This document shows, piece by piece, positions 1 to 9,515 of a stretch of DNA of 64,000 nt. The DNA is taken from assembly GCA_004020875.1 (NCBI GenBank), contig SAPZ01000019.1, positions 62,001 through 126,000 of the forward strand, given 5' to 3'. How positions within the stretch are numbered: position 1 is the stretch's first letter; every line of letters begins with the position of its first letter. The position numbers were made by a program, and so were the translations under genes. This stretch comes from Mesorhizobium sp. (GTDB lineage: Bacteria > Pseudomonadota > Alphaproteobacteria > Rhizobiales > Rhizobiaceae). A model generated the notes under the pieces. The model was given only the letters and a program-made list of their open reading frames with translations, did no database searches and was not told where the DNA came from.

Positions 1-392
1 CATTCCTGCTTGACCCAGAGCCTGAGGTCGACCGCCACCTGGTCGTTGCGCGAGCGTGCGGTGTGCAGGCGTCCCGCCGCCGGGCCGATCAGCTCGGCAA
101 GCCGGGCCTCGACATTCATGTGGATGTCTTCGAGCCTGGTCGAGAATTGGAGCGTGCCGGCCTCGATCTCTTTCAGGATCGTGTTCAGCCCGTGAGCAAT
201 TTTTTCTTGATCGGCCGCCGAAATAATGCCCGTTTCAGCCAACATCTCGCTATGGGCGATCGATCCGCTTATGTCCTGCGCATAGAGCTTGCGGTCGAAG
301 CCGATCGACGCGTTGATCGCTTCCATGATTGCGGCCGGACCCGAGGCAAAACGTCCGCCCCACATCTGGTTGCTGGCCTTCTTGTCGCTCAT
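1..392 (-). CDS. argH: Argininosuccinate lyase, N-terminal part (cut by window start)
   Basis: Splits argininosuccinate into arginine and fumarate, the last step of arginine synthesis in the cytoplasm. About 130 N-terminal codons are visible, starting MSDKKASNQMWGGRF, the typical ArgH opening with the MWGGRF motif. The substrate-binding segment TARSRNDQVA follows near residue 112. The rest lies beyond position 1. The gene is divergent from tlpA with a gap of about 30 bases, an arrangement common in rhizobia. Family assignment is secure; completeness of the C-terminus cannot be judged. Confidence 0.95.
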   Translation of the reverse strand, partial: MSDKKASNQMWGGRFASGPAAIMEAINASIGFDRKLYAQDISGSIAHSEMLAETGIISAADQEKIAHGLNTILKEIEAGTLQFSTRLEDIHMNVEARLAELIGPAAGRLHTARSRNDQVAVDLRLWVKQE

Positions 393-424
393 CGCTATAA
401 CCCGTGCTCCGGAGCAGTTTGAAA

Positions 425-1108
425 ATGGCAGACGGCAGTAGATTCTTCCCGGCCCCGCGCCTCATCCTGGCCGCCCTGGTGGCGGGCGTGCTGGCCGGCG
501 CGGTCGCGGTATATGTCAGCGAGAGCGGTTCTGGCAACAACGCTCCCCCCGAGAAGGTCGCCGCTGCAACCGGCAAGGACGATACCGCCTGCGCGGCCAA
601 GGCCGACCGGGCCAAGGCCATTGCGGCGAAAGCCGTCGGCCAGGTCGCGGCGCTGCAGCCGGCCGATCCGCCGCAATCGCTGAAAGCTCTTGCCTTCAAT
701 GGGCCAGACGGCCAGCCGATGACGATCGCCGACCATGCCGGCAAGACGGTGCTGCTCAATCTGTGGGCGACATGGTGCGCGCCCTGCCGCGCCGAGATGC
801 CGGCGCTCGACGCGCTGCAGAAGGAAAAGGGCAGCAAGAACTTCGAGGTCGTTGCGGTCAATGTCGACACCGGAGACGACACGAAGCCGAAGAAATTCCT
901 CAAGGAGATCGGCGTCGAGACGCTCGGCTTCTATCGGGATCCGACGATCGCGCTATTCAACGAAGCCAAGACGCGCGGGCTGGCTCTCGGGCTTCCGGTG
1001 ACGATGCTGATCGACGCGGAAGGCTGCCTGATCGCGCATATGAACGGCCCGGCCGAATGGTCGAGCCCGGACGCCAAGCGGCTGGTGGAAGCGGCGGTGG
1101 GACCGTGA
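425..1108 (+). CDS. tlpA: TlpA-family membrane-anchored thiol:disulfide oxidoreductase
   Basis: Periplasmic thioredoxin-like reductant, known in rhizobia for cytochrome oxidase maturation. The protein (227 aa) has one N-terminal membrane anchor (residues 11-31), a linker with an extra cysteine (TACAAK), then a thioredoxin fold with the active site WATWCAPC at residues 114-121. The proline loop before the second half (GLPVTMLID) is present. The start at 425 is preferred to an upstream in-frame start at 404, because a short charged leader then precedes the anchor. A GGAG lies about 10 bases upstream. It diverges from argH, which is the usual rhizobial neighbour. Confidence 0.9.
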   Translation: MADGSRFFPAPRLILAALVAGVLAGAVAVYVSESGSGNNAPPEKVAAATGKDDTACAAKADRAKAIAAKAVGQVAALQPADPPQSLKALAFNGPDGQPMTIADHAGKTVLLNLWATWCAPCRAEMPALDALQKEKGSKNFEVVAVNVDTGDDTKPKKFLKEIGVETLGFYRDPTIALFNEAKTRGLALGLPVTMLIDAEGCLIAHMNGPAEWSSPDAKRLVEAAVGP

Positions 1109-1129
1109 TCGCCGTCATCCAGCGGAGTG

Positions 1130-2170
1130 TCACTTCAGGCGCACCGTGACCACCAGCGCTTCGTGGTCGGCGCTCGGGCTGCCGTCCGGCAGGACCGCCG
1201 GCAGCGTGGCCGGCGCGCTTGCCGAAAGGCCGCGGGTGAAGAACCAGTCGATATGGCCGACGGGCGTCAGGTCGCCGGCCGCACGCCGCTGCGTCGGGTT
1301 GTCGAACGCGTTGGCGTCGCGCCAGTCGTAGCCGCGCTCGGCCATGACCGCGAAGAGGGGCTCGTGGCGGTCCGGGCACATCAGCCGGTCCGGTTCGGCG
1401 GCGATGCGCTTTCGCCACGCGACCGGGTCGTCGTTGCGCTCCGGATAGGCGGCGGTCAGTGTGTTGAAGTCGCCGCCGATCAGGACAGGGGCTTCCGCAT
1501 CATATTTGTCGATGGCGTCGAGCAGGTGGCGGGTCTGGTCGGCCCGGCCGGCGGGCGTGGTGCGGTTCTCGAGATGCACGGAGACGACGGTCAGACGGCT
1601 GTCACCGGCCATCACCTGGCCTCCGAGCGCCATGCGGCCGCCGATGCGCGGCTGGCCGTGCTCCGGCAGGAACCAGGCGCCGGCGGCGTCCAGGCGAACG
1701 AGAAAAGGCCGCAGCAGCGGAACGGCGCTGGTTATGGCGTTGCCATGGAAGCCCTCCGCATTCTCGACGCCGCCATTTGCCGCCTGCTCCATCTCATTGC
1801 CGGTGCCGAGTTCTAGGAACTCGACGCCATAGGCGAAGCAATGGCCGAGGCGATCGGCAAGCCGGCTCAAAAGATGGCCGTTGCCGGAGCGTGCCATGCC
1901 CTTGTCGACCTCGGAGAGCAGCACGACGTCCGGCGCCTGGCCGGCAATCGTTTCGGCGATGGCGTCGACATGACGGAGTCGCTCGACGTTCCAGGCCATG
2001 ACGGCCAAGCTTTCGCCGGCGTGATCGCGCGACGCCTTGCCGCCGATCTCGATCTCGCCGAGGGCGGGAATGGTGGTCGCGTGGCGCAGATGGGTGGCGC
2101 TGTCGCGCGGCCCGTCCCGCATCGCGTTGCGGGCGGCGACAGGCACGTGCGTCAATTGCGGGACCAGCAT
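1130..2170 (-). CDS. Endonuclease/exonuclease/phosphatase family protein
   Basis: A 346-residue protein of the metal-dependent DNase I-like phosphohydrolase fold. The diagnostic residues are in order: the first-strand motif MAWNVER (Asn), a catalytic Glu in LLSEVDKGMARSGN, the GGDFNTL motif (Asp/Asn), and a C-terminal SADHEALVV carrying the Asp-His pair. There is no signal peptide or membrane segment. The start is supported by GAGAAG just upstream. Substrate cannot be told from sequence; relatives act on DNA, phosphoinositides or other phosphodiesters. It is convergent with tlpA. Confidence 0.8.
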   Translation of the reverse strand: MLVPQLTHVPVAARNAMRDGPRDSATHLRHATTIPALGEIEIGGKASRDHAGESLAVMAWNVERLRHVDAIAETIAGQAPDVVLLSEVDKGMARSGNGHLLSRLADRLGHCFAYGVEFLELGTGNEMEQAANGGVENAEGFHGNAITSAVPLLRPFLVRLDAAGAWFLPEHGQPRIGGRMALGGQVMAGDSRLTVVSVHLENRTTPAGRADQTRHLLDAIDKYDAEAPVLIGGDFNTLTAAYPERNDDPVAWRKRIAAEPDRLMCPDRHEPLFAVMAERGYDWRDANAFDNPTQRRAAGDLTPVGHIDWFFTRGLSASAPATLPAVLPDGSPSADHEALVVTVRLK

Positions 2171-2420
2171 TCTCTTCTCATCCAGTTAGCCGGTTAATAA
2201 CGAAGGGTCTTTTCGCCACTTGGTGGCGCGCTAGCTTCCTAGAGTGCCGATGTGACGTTTTCATGCCGGCATGCCGCTACGAGGGGAGGAGAGACTGGTT
2301 GTCCGCAGGGGTCGCTTGGCGGTCCTGAGGCCACAACAGAACTGTCACATACCTTCTCTATGAGAGCGGGCAAGGACTTGCGCAAAACCCTTGTCACACT
2401 GCCACTCAAGAGGGAAAACC

Positions 2421-3773
2421 ATGACGATCATCAAGCGGGGCTTCGCTGCCCTTGCCGCCGGCGCGCTCAGCACCGCGCTTGCGGTTCCTGCTATTGCCGA
2501 GCCGGTCAAATTCGATTTCTGGTTCGGTCTTTCGGGCGATCTTGCCCGCGTCGTCGACACGCTGTGCAAGAACTTCAACGATTCCCAGAAGGATTATCAG
2601 GTCGTCTGCACCAGCCAGGGCAATTACGACGCCACGCTGCAGAATACGATCGCCGCCTTCCGCGCCGGCAAGCAGCCTACCGTCGTCCAGGTCTATGACG
2701 TCGGCACGGCCACCATGATGCTGTCGGGCGCCTACAAGCCCGCCGACAAGCTGATGGAAGAGAACGGCTACAAGATCGACTACAGCGATTATTTCCCCGG
2801 CATCGCCCGCTATTATGCTACGTCGAAGGGCGAGATGCTCTCCTTCCCGTTCAACTCCTCGACGGCACTGATGTACTGGAACAAGGACGCCTTCGCCAAG
2901 ATCGGCAAGACCGAGGCGCCGAAGACCTGGGAAGATGTCGGCGCCGACCTCAAGGCGCTCAAGGACGCCGGCTATGATTGCCCGATGGCGATCAACATCT
3001 CGGCCAACGAAAGCTGGCAGCTGATGGAGCAGTTCTCGGCGCTGCACAACCAGCCTATCGCCACCAAGAACAATGGCTATGACGGCCTCGACGCGCGTCT
3101 GGAAGTCAACAAGACCAAGTTCGTCCAGTACGTCACCGACTTGAAGAAGTGGTATGACGCCGGTCTCATCAAGATCAAGTCCAAGGACCTCGGCCAGGAT
3201 ATGGTGCAGGCTTTCGCCACCGGCACCTGCCAGGTCATCCTGACCTCGGTCGGCGACCACGGCACGGTGGGCCGCACCCAGAAGGAAGGCATGAAGTGGG
3301 ATGTCGCCGAGCTGCCGGTCTATGCCGGCACCGAGCGCAAGAACTCGCTGGTCGGCGGCGCTTCGCTGTGGGTGCTGTCCGGCAAGTCGGACGCCGAATA
3401 CAAGGGCGCAGCCGCGTTCCTCAACTTCATCCACGATCCCAAGACCGCTTTGTTCTGGTCGACCAACACCGGCTATATCCCGGTGACGAAGTCCGGCTTC
3501 GATTTCATGAAGTCCAGCGGCTTCTACGACAAGGCGCCTTACAAGGGCCGCGAGGTGGCGATCGAGAGCCTGACCGCGTCGGAGCCGACCGAGATCACCC
3601 GCGGCATCCGCCTCGGCAACTTCACCCAGATCCGCGCGGAGTTCGGCACGCAGATGCAGGCGATCTTTGCCAACAAGGTCAGCGTGCAGGAAGGCCTCGA
3701 CGCGCTGGTCAAGAACGGCGACGCCATCCTCGAGCGCTTCCAGCAGACCTATCCGGGCAAGACCCTGCCCTGA
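2421..3773 (+). CDS. ugpB: sn-Glycerol-3-phosphate ABC transporter, periplasmic binding protein
   Basis: Binds glycerol-3-phosphate or glycerophosphodiesters in the periplasm for import by UgpAEC. The product (450 aa) has a Sec signal peptide ending near residue 25 (AVPAIAEP) and a family 1 extracellular solute-binding fold. Blocks typical of UgpB are visible, such as GLSGDLARVVDTLCKNFN, PFNSSTALMYWNKD and GGASLWVLSGK. The start at 2421 fits the signal peptide and follows a purine-rich AGGGAAAA. It is first in a five-gene operon; a hairpin and a repeat separate it from ugpA. Confidence 0.92.
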   Translation: MTIIKRGFAALAAGALSTALAVPAIAEPVKFDFWFGLSGDLARVVDTLCKNFNDSQKDYQVVCTSQGNYDATLQNTIAAFRAGKQPTVVQVYDVGTATMMLSGAYKPADKLMEENGYKIDYSDYFPGIARYYATSKGEMLSFPFNSSTALMYWNKDAFAKIGKTEAPKTWEDVGADLKALKDAGYDCPMAINISANESWQLMEQFSALHNQPIATKNNGYDGLDARLEVNKTKFVQYVTDLKKWYDAGLIKIKSKDLGQDMVQAFATGTCQVILTSVGDHGTVGRTQKEGMKWDVAELPVYAGTERKNSLVGGASLWVLSGKSDAEYKGAAAFLNFIHDPKTALFWSTNTGYIPVTKSGFDFMKSSGFYDKAPYKGREVAIESLTASEPTEITRGIRLGNFTQIRAEFGTQMQAIFANKVSVQEGLDALVKNGDAILERFQQTYPGKTLP

Positions 3774-3788
3774 TCCCGGGTAGTGGAA

Positions 3789-3825
3789 CGGCCGCCCGCG
3801 AGGATTCGACGGGCGGCCATTTCAT
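3789..3825 (+). terminator. Stem-loop after ugpB
   Basis: Perfect 9-base stem GGCCGCCCG (3790-3798) with CGGGCGGCC (3810-3818), followed by ATTTCATAT. It has no long T run, so it could be a weak terminator or an RNA-stabilising 3' structure that raises ugpB levels over the permease genes, as is common for binding-protein genes. Function is inferred. Confidence 0.6.
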
Positions 3826-3840
3826 ATAGCTTGATTACAC

Positions 3841-3885
3841 GCATGTCTTTGTCCCGAAACCGGTTTCCACTTTCGGGAGACATGC
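3841..3885. repeat. Hairpin repeat family 'GCATGTC...GACATGC', copy 1
   Basis: Interrupted palindrome starting GCATGTCT and ending AGACATGC, with inner arms CCCGAAA/TTTCGGG around the spacer CCGGTTTCCAC. The same architecture recurs at 57629-57675 and 63304-63350. It lies between ugpB and ugpA. Such hairpins are frequent between genes in rhizobial genomes; no function can be read from the sequence. Confidence 0.8.
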
Positions 3886-3938
3886 TCTAGTCTTGCGCCA
3901 AGAAAGCGGGCTGGCGGTTCAACGACATCGGCGGATCG

Positions 3939-4823
3939 ATGGAAAAGCGCGTCACTTTCGGCAGATGGACCATCGGCATCCTATTCGCGGTGCCGCAGCT
4001 CCTTCTGATCTTCACCTTCTTCTACTGGCCTGCCGGCCAGGCGGTCTATTGGTCGCTCACGCTGCAACAGCCCTGGGGCGGCGGCAACATTTGGGTCGGA
4101 CTCGACAATTTCCGCTCGATCCTCGCCAACGCCGACTACTGGAACTCCATCACCGCCAGCCTTGTCTTCGCGGGGATCAGCACCGGCCTGGCGATGGTCG
4201 TCGCGCTGGTGCTTGCCGCCTTGACCGACCGGCAGCTTGCCGGCTCGCGCCTCTATCGGGTCGTGCTGATCTGGCCCTACGGCATCGCCGCACCCGCTCT
4301 GGCGCTGGCGTTTCGTTTCATCCTGGCGCCGGAAGCCGGCTTCATGGCCGTCGTCAACAAGCTCTGGCCCGGTTTCTGGGACCCCGGCCTCGACGGCGCC
4401 GACGCGATGGCCTCGATCATTATCGCCTTTTCCTGGAAATATGTCGGCTATAATTTCATTTTCTTCCTCGCCGCCTTCCAGGCTATCCCGCGTTCGCTGA
4501 TCGAGGCGGCGGCGATGGACGGCTCCGGCGTCATCCGGCGCTTCCGGGACATCCAGTTTCCGCTGATCACACCGACCATCTTTTTCCTGCTGGTCATCAA
4601 CATCACCGAGAGTTTCCAGGACTCCTTCGGTATCGTCGACATCATGACCGCCGGCGGGCCGGCCAACGCCACTAATCTGATGGTCTACAAGATCTATTCC
4701 GACGGCTTCAAAGGCTTGGATTATTCCGGCGCGGCCGCGCAAAGCATCATCCTGATGCTGCTCATCATCGCGCTCACCATCGTCCAGTTCCGCTTCATCG
4801 AGCGGCGCGTGCATTATCGTTGA
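3939..4823 (+). CDS. ugpA: sn-Glycerol-3-phosphate ABC transporter permease UgpA
   Basis: Inner-membrane permease subunit, 294 aa, with six predicted hydrophobic segments. It has the binding-protein-dependent transport signature EAAAMDGSGVIRRFRDIQFP (the EAA loop that docks the ATPase) near residue 190. The start has the charged leader MEKRVTFGRWTIG before the first membrane span. It is followed eight bases later by ugpE, suggesting translational coupling. Confidence 0.9.
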   Translation: MEKRVTFGRWTIGILFAVPQLLLIFTFFYWPAGQAVYWSLTLQQPWGGGNIWVGLDNFRSILANADYWNSITASLVFAGISTGLAMVVALVLAALTDRQLAGSRLYRVVLIWPYGIAAPALALAFRFILAPEAGFMAVVNKLWPGFWDPGLDGADAMASIIIAFSWKYVGYNFIFFLAAFQAIPRSLIEAAAMDGSGVIRRFRDIQFPLITPTIFFLLVINITESFQDSFGIVDIMTAGGPANATNLMVYKIYSDGFKGLDYSGAAAQSIILMLLIIALTIVQFRFIERRVHYR

Positions 4824-4831
4824 GGCGGGCC

Positions 4832-5746
4832 ATGGTCGAGCGCACCCCGATCCTCAATTTCTTCACGCATCTGATCTTGTTCGTCGGCTTCATTTTCTGC
4901 GTGGCGCCGTTCGTCATAGTGGCGATCGCCGCCTCGCACAATCTGAAGGACGTCAACGATGTGCCGATGTCGCTGCTGCCGGGGAGCGACTTCTGGGTCA
5001 ACATCAAGACGGCGTGGACGACGGCGGATCTCGGCCCAAAACTGCTCAACTCCTTCATCATGGCGTTCGGCGTTGCCGCCGGCAAAGTGATCATCTCGGC
5101 GCTCACCGCCTTCTCGATCGTCTATTTCCGCTATCCCGGCCGCATGCTGATCTTCTGGCTAATCTTCATCACGCTGATGCTGCCGCTCGAAGTGCGCATC
5201 GTGCCGACCTATGCGGTGGTCGCCAACGTGTTCGAGCCCTATCAGACGATCATGGACCTGACAGGGCTGTCCTGGCTGATCGAGAAGCTGTCCGGCGTTC
5301 AGGTCCAGCTCAGCCTCGGGCTGCTCAATTCCTATAGCGGCCTGATCCTGCCATTGGTCGCCACCGCCACCGGCACCTTCCTCTACCGCCAGTTCTTCCT
5401 GACCGTGCCGGACGAACTGACCGAGGCCGCGCGCATGGACGGCGCCGGCGCGCTGCGTTTCTTCGTCGATATCCTGTTGCCGCTGTCGCGCAACAACATG
5501 GCGGCGCTCGGCACCATCATGTTCCTGTGGGCCTGGAACCAGTATCTGTGGCCATTGCTCATCACCACCGACCAGTCGCACGCGATGGCGGTGACCGAGC
5601 TCAAGCAGCTCATTCCCAATGTCGGCGGCGCGCCGGAATGGCATATCGCCATGGCCGGCACGCTGATCGTCATGCTGCCGCCGCTCTTCGTCGTGGTGCT
5701 GATGCAGCGCTGGTTCGTGCGCGGCCTGATCGCTACCGAAAAATAG
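4832..5746 (+). CDS. ugpE: sn-Glycerol-3-phosphate ABC transporter permease UgpE
   Basis: Second permease subunit, 304 aa, with multiple membrane spans and the EAA-loop motif EAARMDGAGALRFFVDILLP near residue 200. A TTG at 4820 is in frame, but the ATG at 4832 gives the usual UgpE N-terminus (MVERTPILNFFTHL) and avoids overlap with ugpA. It forms the channel heterodimer with UgpA. Confidence 0.9.
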   Translation: MVERTPILNFFTHLILFVGFIFCVAPFVIVAIAASHNLKDVNDVPMSLLPGSDFWVNIKTAWTTADLGPKLLNSFIMAFGVAAGKVIISALTAFSIVYFRYPGRMLIFWLIFITLMLPLEVRIVPTYAVVANVFEPYQTIMDLTGLSWLIEKLSGVQVQLSLGLLNSYSGLILPLVATATGTFLYRQFFLTVPDELTEAARMDGAGALRFFVDILLPLSRNNMAALGTIMFLWAWNQYLWPLLITTDQSHAMAVTELKQLIPNVGGAPEWHIAMAGTLIVMLPPLFVVVLMQRWFVRGLIATEK

Positions 5747-5756
5747 GGAGACAAAA

Positions 5757-6863
<1,107 letters not shown>

Positions 6864-6909
6864 TCCCTTCCCGTCGGTTTAGCGAAGATTTGATTGAGAG
6901 GTTCAGGGC

Positions 6910-7707
6910 ATGAAGATCATCCAGGTGACCGACGTCCATCTCGGCCGTCTGCGCGAGATACGATATGGCGCGAACCTGAGTGAGCGGCTCGATCATTGCA
7001 TCGACCATATCAACCAACGCCACGGCGATGCGACGCTTTGTGTTTTTACCGGCGACTTGACCGACGACGGCGAGACCGACAGCTATGCCGACCTGAAGGC
7101 GGCGCTGAGCCGGCTCGCCGTGCCTTACCGGCTGCTGCCCGGAAACCATGACCGGCGCGCCAACCTGATCGCCGCCTTCCCCGAGAACGGAACCGACAGC
7201 AACGGCTTCGCGCAGTCGGTTTTCGACACGCCGGAAGGGCGGCTTGTCTTCCTCGACAGCCTGGCGGAAGGCCGCGTCACCGGCGAGTTGTGCGACGATC
7301 GGCTTGGCTGGCTCGATGCACGGCTCGCCGAGGCGGCAGGCAAGGCTGCCTATATCTTCCTGCACCATCCACCGGTCGAGCTCGGGCTCACGCTGCTAGA
7401 CCCGCTCGGGCTCGAACAGCCGCAGCGGCTCATTGACGTGCTGACGCGCCACGGCAATGTCCGCTACATCTTCTTCGGGCATGTCCACCGCGACATCGCC
7501 GGCACCGTCGCCGGCATCCCGTTCTCGGTGCAGCGCGGCCTGCATGCCCGTTTCATGCTCGACGTGGTCGGCGACGAGATGGTCGAGCAGGCGCCGCCCG
7601 CCTATTCGATCATCCTGATCGACGGCGCCCGCGTCGTCATTCACAGCCACGATTTCCTGGAGCAATGGCCGCTCTGGTCGCCGGCGACCGGACAGCGGGT
7701 GCGGTAG
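6910..7707 (+). CDS. Calcineurin-like metallophosphoesterase, possible glycerophosphodiesterase
   Basis: A 265-residue binuclear metallophosphoesterase. All five blocks are present: DVHLG (residues 8-12), GDLTDDG, GNHDRR, HHPPVE and GHVHRD. This places it with the CpdA/GpdQ class, which acts on cyclic nucleotides or glycerophosphodiesters. Because it is the last gene of the ugp operon, an intracellular glycerophosphodiesterase role that releases glycerol-3-phosphate from imported diesters is the best guess, replacing the unrelated UgpQ of enterobacteria. The substrate is inferred from context only. Confidence 0.8.
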   Translation: MKIIQVTDVHLGRLREIRYGANLSERLDHCIDHINQRHGDATLCVFTGDLTDDGETDSYADLKAALSRLAVPYRLLPGNHDRRANLIAAFPENGTDSNGFAQSVFDTPEGRLVFLDSLAEGRVTGELCDDRLGWLDARLAEAAGKAAYIFLHHPPVELGLTLLDPLGLEQPQRLIDVLTRHGNVRYIFFGHVHRDIAGTVAGIPFSVQRGLHARFMLDVVGDEMVEQAPPAYSIILIDGARVVIHSHDFLEQWPLWSPATGQRVR

Positions 7708-7708
7708 A

Positions 7709-8107
7709 TCACTCGAGCAGCAGTGTGGGCGTTCCCTGTCCTTCGACCAGCTTTACCGCTTTCCGATCGAAGGACACGAAGGTTTCACCGCCGAGCCACT
7801 GACCGTCGAAGGCTATCACGCCGTCCGCGAAATCTCCGCCGGCGTCGAGCACGGCCAGGCCTGCCTCGATCGTCGGCCGGTTAGCTACGATGTTGCGCAT
7901 ATCGAGGATGCGGCGGATCGAGGCGGATATGTCGGGCCGCGCGACCCGGTAACTTCTGTCCAGCACCCAAACAAACTCGCAGAGCGCTTGAACGCTAATC
8001 GCGACCAGTTCGGCCCCTTCCAGGGTCTCGGCTGCGGTCTGCTGTTGCGCTTCGTCGTCCCCGACAATGAGGCGCAATAGCACGTCGGTGTCGAGGCTGA
8101 CCTTCAC
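7709..8107 (-). CDS. vapC: VapC-family PIN-domain toxin
   Basis: A 132-residue PIN-domain ribonuclease, the toxin of a type II pair. Acidic active-site residues are visible: Asp in SLDTDVLLRL, Glu in ALCEFVWVLDRSYR, and Asp in GGDFADGVIAF and VSFDRKAV. The start is GTG at 8107, whose bases overlap the TGA of vapB (GTGA), so translation is coupled. A longer reading frame exists upstream but would overlap the antitoxin. It is convergent with the metallophosphoesterase gene with a one-base gap. Confidence 0.88.
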   Translation of the reverse strand: MKVSLDTDVLLRLIVGDDEAQQQTAAETLEGAELVAISVQALCEFVWVLDRSYRVARPDISASIRRILDMRNIVANRPTIEAGLAVLDAGGDFADGVIAFDGQWLGGETFVSFDRKAVKLVEGQGTPTLLLE

Positions 8108-8379
8108 TTGCGCTCGATTGCGCGCATCCCGCTCGCGGCGCCCGCGTCGGCGATCGCATCGTTGATCTCCTCGATCGAAAGCTGTGCGTTGTTCGTCTTG
8201 CCCTTGAGCATCCCGCTCAGCTCTTGCCACGAGCCGCTGCCCTGGTCGGCTTTCAGCTCCGCTCGCCCACCAGGCAGAAGATCGAGCCTGATCTTGTCGC
8301 CGGGCCGGATGCCGAGGTGTTTGAGCACATCCTTCCGGAACGTGACCTGGCCCCGCGCGGTAACCGTCAATGTCGTCAT
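8104..8379 (-). CDS. vapB: VapB-type antitoxin with AbrB/SpoVT DNA-binding domain
   Basis: A 91-residue antitoxin. The N-terminal half is an AbrB-like swapped-hairpin domain (TLTVTARGQVTFRKDVLKHL then IRPGDKIRL), and the C-terminal half (SWQELSGMLKGK...) is the toxin-binding tail. The start at 8379 follows the strong site GGCGGAGG and sits about 20 bases after a perfect inverted repeat that probably serves as its own operator. Cotranscription with vapC is evident from the overlap. Confidence 0.88.
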   Translation of the reverse strand: MTTLTVTARGQVTFRKDVLKHLGIRPGDKIRLDLLPGGRAELKADQGSGSWQELSGMLKGKTNNAQLSIEEINDAIADAGAASGMRAIERK

Positions 8380-8398
8380 GAGGTGGCCTCCGCCGAAG

Positions 8399-8418
8399 AT
8401 AATGCAGAATTGCATTAT
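8399..8418. promoter_or_regulatory. Perfect inverted repeat, candidate VapB operator
   Basis: ATAATGCA and TGCATTAT flank a 4-base spacer, directly upstream of vapB. It lies in the 53-base gap between fbpC and vapB. AbrB-type antitoxins autoregulate by binding such palindromes, so this is the likely operator, perhaps overlapping the -10 region. Binding is inferred. Confidence 0.75.
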
Positions 8419-8432
8419 CCCCAAGGCGGAGA

Positions 8433-9515
8433 TCAAGCAAAGACATGCGCCTTGCCGGTGACGGTTAGCCGCACGATCTCGCCGACCGCCGGCGCATCCA
8501 TGCCTGTCCTGCGCAAAGTGAGCGGCGTGTTGCCGATCGCGGCCGCGTCCGGCGGATCCGGGCTGTTGAGCAGCCGTACCGCCACGGTGCAGACGGCGCC
8601 CGCGAATTCGCAGTCAGTCACCTCGCCGAACAGCATGTCCGGCGTGCCCGACATGCCTTCGCGCGAGGTCCGCTTGAGCAGGATCTGCTCGGGCCGCAGC
8701 ATGATGCGCGCGACATCGCGCCGCTGCTTCGTGTCGACGGCGATGCGACCGAGCGGCGACACGGCGAAGCCGTCCGCGATCCTGGCGGGCACGATGATGG
8801 CGTCGCCGAGGAATTCAGCGACCATCCTGTCCTTGGGCTGGAAATAGAGCTCGCGCGGCGTGCCGACCTGCGAGAAAAGTCCGTCGCGCATCACCGCCAC
8901 CTGGCTGGCGAAAGACAGCGCCTCGGCCTGATCGTGCGTGACCAGGATGGTGGTGATGCCCGCCTCTTCCAGAAGCTCGGCCACCGCTTTGCGCATCGAA
9001 GCCCGAAGCCCCGTGTCGAGCGCCGAGAAGGGTTCGTCCAGCAGCATCAGCCTCGGCTTCATCGCCATGGCGCGCGCGAGCGCGACGCGCTGCTGCTGGC
9101 CACCGGACAATTCGTGCGGCCTGCGTTTCAGGACGGCCCTGTCCAGCCCGACGATATAGGCGAGTTCGACGATGCGCTCGTGCCGCTTATCGGCATTCCG
9201 CGCCATGCCGAAACCGATGTTGTCGGCGATGCTGAGATGCGGGAACAGGGCGCCATCCTGGGCCACCACACCGATGCCGCGGCGATGCGCCGGCACGGCC
9301 GCGTCGCCGTTGGCGAGGACCTTGCCGTCAAGCGCGATGCGGCCGCGGTCCGGCGCCTCGAAGCCGGCGATAAGCCGGAGCAAGGTCGTCTTGCCGCAGC
9401 CGGACGGTCCGACGATCGCGGTGCGGCTGCCGCTTTCGACCTGAAGGTCGACGCCGGCCAACGCCCTCACCGGACCATAGTTCTTGGCGACATCGTTGAG
9501 TTCGAGAAAGCTCAT
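8433..9515 (-). CDS. fbpC: Ferric iron ABC transporter ATP-binding protein
   Basis: A 360-residue ATPase. Walker A GPSGCGKTT, signature ELSGGQQQRVALARAM, Walker B LMLLDEPFSALD and the switch His (LVTHDQAEAL) are present, followed by a TOBE-type C-terminal domain. The start at 9515 overlaps the permease stop codon (ATGA), so it is coupled to fbpB. Gene order binding protein-permease-ATPase and homology to FbpC/AfuC indicate ferric iron import. Thiamine or sulfate importers are more distant alternatives. Confidence 0.88.
   Translation of the reverse strand: MSFLELNDVAKNYGPVRALAGVDLQVESGSRTAIVGPSGCGKTTLLRLIAGFEAPDRGRIALDGKVLANGDAAVPAHRRGIGVVAQDGALFPHLSIADNIGFGMARNADKRHERIVELAYIVGLDRAVLKRRPHELSGGQQQRVALARAMAMKPRLMLLDEPFSALDTGLRASMRKAVAELLEEAGITTILVTHDQAEALSFASQVAVMRDGLFSQVGTPRELYFQPKDRMVAEFLGDAIIVPARIADGFAVSPLGRIAVDTKQRRDVARIMLRPEQILLKRTSREGMSGTPDMLFGEVTDCEFAGAVCTVAVRLLNSPDPPDAAAIGNTPLTLRRTGMDAPAVGEIVRLTVTGKAHVFA

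Noticed and set aside
2262..2273. 12-base palindrome CATGCCGGCATG upstream of ugpB
   Set aside because: Perfect, but short and GC-rich; such palindromes are expected by chance in a genome of this composition, and it has no clear partner motif.
2342..2408. Possible PHO box upstream of ugpB (CTGTCAC and TTGTCAC-like segments)
   Set aside because: Only one good half-site is present in each place; the 11-base-spaced second half matches poorly, so PhoB control is plausible from biology but not shown here.
7709..8446. A longer VapC frame of 245 codons
   Set aside because: It would run through the whole antitoxin gene in another frame; the GTG at 8107 gives a normal PIN-domain length.
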